DNA of 13,777 nt from a bacterium (lineage in GTDB: Bacteria; Lindowbacteria; 2-12-FULL-62-27): contig JACQOF010000143.1 of assembly GCA_016202645.1 (NCBI GenBank), positions 1 through 13,777 of the forward strand. Reading direction: 5' to 3'. Positions within the stretch are counted from its first letter, which is position 1; every line of letters begins with the position of its first letter. The notes below the pieces were generated by a model that made no database searches, was not told the DNA's origin, and worked only from the letters and a program-made list of their open reading frames with translations. Of the stretch, positions 1 to 9,700 are shown one piece after another. The translations under genes were made by a program, and so were the position numbers.

Positions 1-718
1 ACCGGAGACCGAGGACCGGAGACTGCTGAAGAATCACCGCGTCCGTGTCCGCCACGTCCGCCGGATTCGGCAACACCCACAGCGTGCACGACTGCGACGC
101 CTTGACCCAGAAGCCCACCATCGGCTTCATCTGTACACCCGGCACGGTCGACGTGTCGTCCACGATCGCGCCGCCCGGCGCCGCCAGCGTGTTCGGGCCC
201 CACTCGTAGGCCGAGCCGGTGTACCAGTACAAAATCTTGCTGATAACGCCTGACGTATGCGCCGAATCGACGGAGAGCATATGGCACAGATAATTGCTCA
301 CCCACGTGTCATCCTGCGGGCCGACGGCCGCAATGCCGGTGTCGACCCTCACGGATTTTTGCCAGTCGATGTAGAAATACTGCCCCGACGCGATCTGGTT
401 CCAGCCGGTACCCTGCGCGTGCAGGGGAATATTGATGGTGTCGAATCCGGCCGACCCGTGGGTCCCCTCGTCAACCACCCAGCGTTTGGACGTCCCGCTG
501 GTCTGCTTGGCCCAAAACCCCCGGCCGCGCTCGATCGCGGCGGGATCGTGATATTTGGTCGAGACGGCGGTGATGGATGAGTTGACGCCCTTGTCCTCCC
601 GCCACTCGTAAAGCTTGGCCGTCGATCCCAAATCGCCCGTCACAATTGTCGGCGCGGTCGAAAGCAATTTCTTGTTCGGCCCGACCATCTTCCACGTCGA
701 GTCCGGCACGTCCCGGCC
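1..718 (-). other. Start of Trp-rich C-terminal domain of giant protein (residue 3766 on, cut by edge)
   Basis: Visible motifs in order: DSTWKMVGPNKKLL, KLYEWREDKGVN, IERGRGFWAKQTSG, GWNQIASGQYFYIDW, ILYWYTGSAYEWG, MVGFWVKASQSCTLWVLPNP. Such spaced W-x-M-V-x-P, GRGFW, GWNQI-x(5)-F-x-I-x-W and FWVKA elements recur near the C-termini of large secreted proteins in FCB-group-like genomes. I know no formal name for the module. The last visible residues (ILQQSPVLGLR) lie over a low-complexity GGAGACC-type repeat at the window edge, so the true end cannot be judged. Confidence 0.5.
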
Positions 719-3700
719 GTCGGCGTAGAGTGTGGCGGTCGCGTTCGCGGCGGCGTTGCGGCTTGCGGACGCCTTGATGCGGAACACGTCGCCGGTCGAG
801 GCAAGCGTGATCGTCTCGGTGATAATGCCCCCCGCGTCCGTCGGGCCGCCCGCCGAACCAAGTTGCAGAGTCGCGCCGCCTCCGCCTGACGGGTACGTCA
901 CCTGAAACGTCACGGTCTCGGACGCCATCGGGGTGGATCCTGTATCAAGGACTTTGAAGACGACGCCGACCTGCGTTCCCGACTGGCCGAGCGTGTGGTT
1001 GCCGCTGACGATCTGAATCGACGCCGGGCCGTTTACAATCGACGCGGCAAAAACCGTGTCGGTGAACCAGCTCTGGTTGACGATCGACGAACCGTCGAAC
1101 GACGAAAGACGATAATAATACGTCGCGCCGTCGTTGGCGCCGGTGTCGTCCCAGTCCGATTTCGCGCCGCTCGTCGTGAACGCGAGCGCGTTCGCCCAGT
1201 GCGTCGTGTCGACGGCGTTTCGCAGGCGGTAAATCCGAACGCCGGCGAACCCCACCGCCCCGCCGTTCGTCTCCTCGTTCGCCGCCGGATTTGTCCACGC
1301 CACCGTGATCTGGCCGGGCGTGGCGGCGTTCAACGTCACCCCCGTCGGCGGCGCGGGGGCGGTGGTGTCGGCGCCGGCGGCGGTGTCAACATCGCCGAGG
1401 CGATAGGGGATGAACGCGGACGCGGTGTCGGAGAATTTCGCGCCGATTGCGCTCTCATCGGCCGTCCCCCACCAGTTGCGCGTCATGACCTGGGCGATGC
1501 CACCCTTGTTGTAGACATGATTCACGCCGCTCAGCAGGATACTGTTTTTGGAAATGACATTCCCGGCCGAGGAACTGGCGATATAGACGCCGGTGTCGTT
1601 GGCGGAGATCACATTTTGAACGATGGCGTTGGCATCGGATCCCCAGAGCCGGACGCCGGAGGACGCATTCGCCGAAACGGCGTTGCCGCGAAGCGTGTTG
1701 CCGTTCGACGTCAGATAAAGATCGAATCCCTTATCGCCGTTGTTGATGCTCGTATTGGAATCGAAGATGTTGTTGCTCGATGATTCGAGCGCGAAGCCGT
1801 CATCCGCGTTGCCGGAGCTGGTGTTCGACGTAAAGACGTTGTTGTTGCACGAGGTCCAGAGATAAAACCCGATGCTCGTGTTCCCGGAACTTGTGTTCGA
1901 CGAAAGCGTGTTGTTGTTCGACGAATTGAGGAAAAACCCCTGACTTGAATTGTTCAGGCTCGCGTTGGATGCAAGCGTGTTGCCGTTCGACGATTCCAGG
2001 CCGAATCCGTCGTCCGTGTTGTTTGAACTCAGATTTGATGTCAGGGTGTTGGTGTCGGAGCCGGCGATAAGATGGATGCCGCGGTCGCCGCTGTATTCGA
2101 CGGTCACATTCTCGATGAATGAATAATCGACATTATTGAACTGGATCCCCTCGTACATGTATTTCATTCCGATATTTTTGATCGCCAACCCCGACTGGGT
2201 GTCGGCGTAGATGCCGACGTTGACGGCGGCGTTCGAGTCGGCCGCCGCCAGTTCCATCCGCGTCGCCGCCGAATCGACGCCTTCCAGCCTCAGGTTGTCC
2301 GTGTCGATCACGACCGTCTCGGAGTAAAGCCCGGCGTCGATGTAGATCGTGTCGCCCGATTTGGCCTGCGAGAGCGCGTAAGAGATCGTCCGGTACGGAT
2401 TGGCCGCCGTGCCGTTGCCGCTTGTGTCCGAGCCGCCCGCGGACGTGTAGACTTCGACTCCCGTATGGACGTCGTTTACGTACCAGACGCCGCTCGAATT
2501 CGGCGCAAGCGCCGGCGATGCCCATTTTGTGTCGGTGAACCAGGACTCGTTGATGAACGGCGCGGCGTCGTAGGACGTGAGCCGGTAGTAATACGCAACG
2601 CCCGGCTGAACGTCCGTGTCGGTCCACGTCAGAGATCCGCCGCCGAGATATTTCACAACGCCGGCCTGATTGCCCCAGTTCGTCGTGTCGGGCACGCCCC
2701 CGGCCAGCCGGTAGATTTTGATCCCGCTGAACGCGAACGTCCCGTTCGTCTCCTCGTTGATCGTCGGATCTGCCCACGTGAGTGTGATCGCGCCCGGCGT
2801 TGTCGTCGTGTCGAGCGCCACGCCCGTCGGCGGCGAGGGCGCGGTCGTGTCGGCGCCGGGGGCGGTGTCGACGACGCCGAGTCTGTACGGGCGCCATGCG
2901 CTTGCTGTGTCGCTTATTTGTGACGCCATCGCCATTTCATCGGTTGAGCCGAACCAGTTGCGGGTGAGAATCTGGACGAGGCCGCCGGAATTGATCATAT
3001 CTGTGACGTTGTTGGCGAGGATGTTGTTTTTGGAGACGACGTTGCCGCTCGACGCGTTATAGAACAGAAGTCCCGTCTCGCTTCCCGTGATCTCGTTAGC
3101 CTGGACGATGTTCGTGTCGGACGCGTCCAGCCCCAGTCCGATCTCGACGTTTGACCTGATCAGATTGTGGGCGATGATATTCGCGACGCCGGTTTCCACG
3201 TAAATGCCGGCCTCCGCGTTCGACGCGGCGATGTTGAGCTGGATGACGTTGTTCGAACTCGACTGCAGCCAGATGCCGTCCTCCGTGTTGGAGTTCGTCG
3301 TGTTGCCGGTCACAGTGTTGTTGTCGGAGGACGTCTGAAGGGCGATGCCGTCCTGCGCATTGGAATCGGCGGTGTTGCCGCTGATGGTGTTGGCCGAGCT
3401 TTGGTGGACCAGAATGCCCTTGCCCGCATTTGACGAGGCCGTGTTGTTGCTCACTGTGTTGCCCGAGACCAAATAGAGATGGATGCCTTCCCACGTGTTC
3501 GCATTGGAGACGCAGGCGTTGACGGTATTCGTGTCCGACCCGTACTGGATCATGATCCCGTAGTTCCCGCAGGAGCTGACGCTGTCGGCCTCGATGAGCG
3601 AATTGTCCACGTTGTTGAAACGGATCCCGTCATACGCGCCGGTGATTCCGATGTTTTTGACGGTCAGCCCAACTTGCGTGTCCGCAAAAATCCCGTATAG

Positions 3701-6700
3701 CTCCGCCGTCCCCGCCGCGCCGAGCGGATCAATGACGGTCGCGTTCGAATCTTTACCGATCAAGGCGACGAAGTCGGTGTCGATGACGACGGTCTCGGTG
3801 TAAGTCCCGGCGTCGATGTAAATCGTCTCGCCCGATTTGGCCTGCGCGAGCGCGTAGGTGATCGTGCGCCACGGATACGCCGCGCTGCCGTTGGCGAGCG
3901 TCGGCGTATCCTTGCCGACGGCGTAGGTGAACGAATCGCCGGACGCGGACTCGTCGTTCACGTACCATTTGCCGCTCGTGTTGGCCGGCAGAGTGGGCAC
4001 GGCCGAAACGGCTGTGGAATAAAATTCCTCGTTCTCGAACGATCGCGTTCCCGTCAGGTGGGAGTCCAATATGGTGATGCTGTAATAGTACGTGACGCCC
4101 GCGGTGACGCCGGAGTCCACGTAGGATGTGGTGTTGGCCGGAAGTTCCTTGAGGAGCGTTTTTGAGGAAGTGTCGAAGACGAGGTCGCGATAAATGCGAA
4201 ACGCGGTTTCCTCGAGCGAATTGTCATTCCACGTCAGCGTCACCTGCCCGCTCGTCGATGTGTCGGCCGCAAGATTGGACGGCGACGGCGGCTCCACCGT
4301 GTCGGCCCCGCTCGCCGTGTCCACGGCGCCGAGGCGGTAGGGCTGCCACGCGCTTGGCGTGTCGTTGATACGGGCCGCGATCGTGACCGAGTCGGCCGAG
4401 CCGAACCAGTTGCGGGTGAGGGTTTGAGGGAGTCCGCCCGGATTGTGGAGGTTGCTCACGAGGTTTTCGATGAGGTTGTTGCGCGAGATGGTGTTTCCCG
4501 CGGAGGATCCGGTGATGTGAATGCCCGTGTCGTTGGCGTGGAATTCGTTCTGGGAAATCAGGTTCGAATCGGCGTTGGTGAGTTTCAGCCCCTCGCCCGC
4601 ATGGGATTTTGAGACGTTGCGCAGGACACGGTTTCCGGTTGAGGCGGTGCTCAGAAGAATTCCGGCCTGGGCGTTCGACGCGACGAGGTTGCCCTCGATC
4701 GTGTTGCCACTCGCGCCGCCGAGGATGGCGATCCCCTCCTGCGCGCTGGCGGTCACCGTGTTGTTCGAAACGGTGTGATTGGACGTGTTCGAAAGGCTGA
4801 GGCCCCTGAAGCCGTTCGCGGCGATGGTGTTGTTGTCGTAGGTGTTCGGGCCGCCCCCGCCGGTGGCGTAAAGACCGTCCGTGCCGTTGGACCGGATCGT
4901 GTTGCCGCTGATGGTGTTGAAGCCGCTCGAGAGCACGTCGATGCCCTCGTTGCCGTTGTCGCCGGCGATGCAGTTCCGGATGACGTTGGTGTCAGCGCCG
5001 TCCCGTATCTGGATCCCGTAGAGACCGTTGGATCCGGCGCTGTCCGATTCGATCGTCGAAGCCGTGACGTTCACCAACAGGATCCCGATGTAGGCCCCCG
5101 TCACGCCAAGGTTCGAAATCGTCAGGCCGGTCCGCGTGTCGGCGTAAACGCCGTAGAGGCCGGCCGTCCCCGCCGCCCCCGGCGGGTCGATCACGGTGGC
5201 GTTCGAGTCGGCGCCAATCAGCGCGATCGAGTCCTTGTCGATGTTGACGCCCGCCGTCTCCGTGCTGTTGACGGTTACGTACGAGTCATACAACCCCGCG
5301 TCGATCCATATCGTGTCCCCCGCCGTCGCGAACTGCATCGCGCGCGGGATGCTCGCAAACGGCGTCTGCTTCGAGCCGTTGCCGCTGATGTCCGAACCCG
5401 TCGCGTACGTGTACGAGTCGCCCGCCGCCGAGCCGTCATTGACGTACCATTCGGTCTGGGACGTGAACGGCGCGCTGTCGCCCGGGATGGAGTCGCTGTA
5501 GAAGCTCTCATTTATATATGGAGAGGCGGCGTCGTAGGCGGTCACGCGGTAATAGTAGACTTTGCCGACAAAGGGGCTCGTGTCCTGCCACTGCGTCACG
5601 CCCGAGCCGACCTGCCCCGCCTGCGCCCAAAGAGACGTGTCGGAAATGGCCGGACTTCGATAAACGCGATACCCCGAAAGCCCCACCGCCCCGCCGTTGG
5701 CCTCCTCCAGAGCCGTCACCGCCGACCACGACACGATCAGGGACGTGTCGCTCGACAAAACCGCCACCGTGTCCGGCGCGTCCGGCGCTGTCGTGTCGGC
5801 GCCCGCGGCCGTGTCCACGACGCCGAGGCGGAAGGGCTGCCACGCGCTTGCCGTGTCCGCGATCTTCGCGGCGACTGCCGCCGAATCCGCCGAGCCGAAC
5901 CAGTTGCGGGTCAGGGTCTGGGCGAGGCCGGCTTGGTTGTAGATGTTGTTGACATTGTTGTCGCTGATATTGTTTTTCGAAAGCGTGTTATTGCTTGATG
6001 CGCCGACCGCCCAGACGCCCGTGTCGTTTCCGGAAATGTCGTTCTGGACGAGGAAATTGGTATCGGAATCATTCACGTAAACACCCGCGTACGTGTTGTT
6101 CCTGGCCATGTTGCCGATCAACGTGTTGCTCGAAACCGTACCCAGATCGACGCCGTAATACGCATTCGCATTGGCTGAGTTGCCTTTCAGGATGTTGTTG
6201 ATCGCCGAGGACGCAAACTGGGAGATGAGGATGCCTCGGCTAGTATTCGAACTGGCCGTGTTGTTCGTCAACGTATTGTTAGAACTGTTATACACCCAGA
6301 TGCCGTTGTTGGTGTTCGAATCTGCGGTGTTGTTGCTGATTGTGTTGTTGTTCGAACCCTCCACTTTTATGCCGCCGTCGCCGCCGTTCGAAGTGACCGT
6401 ATTGCCGCTGAGCGTGTCGTTGTTCGCGCCCGAATTCAGCCAGATGCCCCGGTTCGTATTCGAATTGACCGCGTTGTTGCTCACTGTGTTGTTTGCGGCC
6501 GCAGCTCCATTCACTTCGATCCCGGTCTGCGAATTCGAAGCGGCCGTGTTGTTCGTCACCGTGTTGGCCGCGCTGATGTAGATATAGACGCCCCGGTTTG
6601 AATTCGAAACGGCCGTGTTTCCGCTGATCGTGTTGCTGGTCGAGCCAAACCCGACAAAAATGCCGTCGCCGCCGGCGTTCCATCCGGCGGTGTTGCCGCT

Positions 6701-9700
6701 GACCGTGTTGGTGTCGGAGCCGTTGTCAAGATTGATTCCCTGGTTCCAATTGGAACATGCGCTGTCTCCGGAAATCGTCGAGAGGTCGACATTGTAGAAG
6801 TAGATGCCCACATAGGCGCCGGTCACCCCGATGTTTTTGACAAGAAGCCCCGTTCGGTTCGTCGCGTAGATGCCGTAAAGGCCGCTCGTCGAATTCACGC
6901 CCGGCGGGTCTACAACAGTCGCGTTCGAGTCAGCGCCGATGAGGCTGATCGAGTCGGCGGTGATGATGACTGTCTCGGCGTACAGCCCCGCATCGGCAAA
7001 AATCGTATCCCCCGCCGTCGCGAACTGCATGGCCTTCGTGATCGTCCGGAACGGAAACGCGATCGAGCCGTTGCCGCCCGTGTCACTGCCGGAGACGATC
7101 GTGAACGAGTCGCCGGCGGTCGAGCCGTCATTGACGTACCAGTCGGTCTGCGACGTGTAGGGCGCGCTGTCGCCGGGGATGGAGTCGCTGTAGAAGCTCT
7201 CATTTATATATGGAGAGGCGGCGTCGAAGGCGGTCACGCGGTAGTAGTAGACTTTGCCCACGAACGGTTCCGTGTCCTGCCACTGCGTCACGCCCGAGCC
7301 GACCTGCGCGGCCTGCGCCCAGAGCGACGTGTCGGAGATGGCCGGACTTCGATAAACGCGATACCCCGCGAGTCCCACCGCGCCGCCGTTGGCCTCTTCC
7401 AGAGCTGTCACCACCGACCACGACACAATCAGGGACGTGTCGCTCGACAAAACCGCCACCGTGTCCGGCGCGTCCGGCGCGGTCGTGTCGCCGCCCGCAG
7501 TCGTGTCGACCTGCCCCGGCCGGAACGGCTGCCAGATCACGGAGTCGCCGTTCGACGCCTGATAGATCATCTTCTTGATCCGATCCGTGTCGGTCGAGTT
7601 CCACCAGTTGCGGGTGAAGGTGAATACGGCGGTATCGACGGTTGATCCGTTGTACACGCCGCTGTCGGGATTCGTCCCAGACGGAACGATGTTGTTCTTC
7701 TGCACGGTGTCGGAGGAGGATATGCCGTCGATATAGACCTGATATATACTGTTGTTCCTGACATCGTTTTGAACAACCGTGTTGTTCGAACTCGAAATCA
7801 GATAGACGCCGTAGTACGAATTCGAAGTGGACGTGTTGCTCGTCAACGTATTGTTGTTCGAACTCGAATTCAGAAAGATGCCGTCCAAGTTCGAACTGGC
7901 CGTGTTGCTCGTCAGCGTGTTGTTGTTCGAACTTGAACTCAGATAGATGCCGTAGGACGAATTCGAACTGGCCGTGTTGCCCGTCAACGTGTTGTTCGAA
8001 CTCGAAACCAGAGAGATGCCGGAGGACGAATTCGAACCGGTCGTGTTGTTCGCCACCGTGTTGTTGTTCGAATTCGATTCCAGAAAGATGCCGTTGCTCC
8101 CATTCGAACTGGCCATGTTGCCGCTCAACGTGTTGTTGTTGGAACTCAAATACAGATAGATGCCGTGCGTATTAGAACCGACCGTGTTGCCGCTCATCGT
8201 GTTGTTCGAACTCGATTCCAGAAAGATGCCGGATTGTGGATTTGAACCTGCCGTGTTGTTGCTTATCGTGTTGTTCGAACTCGATTGCAGAATGATGCCG
8301 AACTGCAAATTCGAACTGGCCGTATTGCCGCTCAACGTGTTTGTGTCGGAACCACTATAAAGAAAAATCCCATGGTAGCCGCACGACGTCACGCTGTCGC
8401 CCGAAATTGTCGACTGGTCAACGTTGTTGAAGTAAATCCCGTAATACGCACCCGTCACGCCGAGAGACGAGATGCGAAGACCCGTTCGGCTCGCCGCGTA
8501 GATGCCATAGAGGCCGCCCGTCCCCGCCGCCCCCGGCGGGTCGATCACGGTGGCGTTGGAGTCCTTGCCGATCAGGCTGATGGAGTCCGCGCCGATTACC
8601 ACCGTCTCCGCATACAACCCCGCGTCGACGTAGATCGTGTCCCCCGCTGTCGCAAACTGCATGGCCTTCGTGATCGTCCGGAACGGAAACGCGATCGAGC
8701 CGTTGCCGCCCGTGTCACTGCCGGAGACGATCGTGTACGAGTCGGCGGCGGTCCACGCGTCGTTGACGTACCAGTTGACCTGACTCGTGAACGGCGCGCT
8801 GTCGGAGGGCTGGGAGTCGGAGTAGAAGCTCTCGTTGCTAATGGGCGTGACACCGTCCCATGTGGTGACGCGGTAATAATAGACGCGACCCGCGAACACG
8901 CCGGTATCCTGAAACTGTTTCTGGCCGGACGAGAACGCGACGCTTCCGACCTGCCCCCACGACGACGTGTCCTTGACCTCGCTTCTCCATATAGTATATC
9001 CCCCCGACGCGCCCGGCGGCCCGCCGTTTCCGTCCTCGTTGGCGGTGACCTCCGCCCACGAGACGATCAGGGACGTGTCGCTCGGCGTGACGGCTGCCGT
9101 ATCCGGCGCAAGCGGCGCGACCGTGTCGGCGCCCGCGGTGGTGTCCACGACGCCGAGGCGGTAGGGCTGCCAGATCACCGAATCGCCGTTCGACGCCTGG
9201 GATATCGTCTTCTTGATCCGCCCCGTGTCGGTCGAGTTCCACCAGTTGCGGGTGAAGGTGAAAACGGCGGATGCGCTCGTCGAACCGTTGTAGACGAGGC
9301 TGTCGGGATTCGTCCCTGACGCCGCGAAATTGTTCTTCGCCGCCGTTTCCGACGACGAAGTCCCTTCAATGTAGATCTGGTAGACCTTGTTGAACTGAAT
9401 GTCGTTCTGAATCACCGTGTTGTTCGAACTCGAAGAAAGATGGATGCCGTGGAACCCGGTGTTCCATCGGATCGAGTTGTTCGTCACCGTGTTGCTGTCC
9501 GAACTTGATTCCATATAGACGCCGGAATACCAATTCGTATCGACCGTGTTGCCCGACAGCGTGTTGTTCGAACTCGCGGTCAGATAGACGCCGTGGGCCC
9601 CGGCCAGAGCGACCGTGTTGCCCGACAACGTGTTGTTCGAACTCGACGATACGCCGATGCCGTAGTTCGGGCCCGACTTGGCCGTATTGCCGCTCAGCGT

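Noticed and set aside
995-1783. Plus-strand ORF of 262 codons
   Set aside because: It is an antisense shadow of module 7 and the Ig-like domain; no recognisable domain.
2133-2897. Minus-strand ORF of 254 codons
   Set aside because: It lies in a different frame from the giant gene on the same strand; Arg/His-rich frame shadow without domain features.
4775-5998. Plus-strand ORF of 407 codons
   Set aside because: It is antisense to modules 4 and 5, Arg/Val/Gly-rich, with no domain; the repetitive G/C-ending codons of the giant gene keep this frame open.
8285-9319. Plus-strand ORF of 344 codons
   Set aside because: It is antisense to module 3 and the FN3 of module 2, and its product is the same Arg-rich shadow type as at 4775-5998 and 9593-10381.
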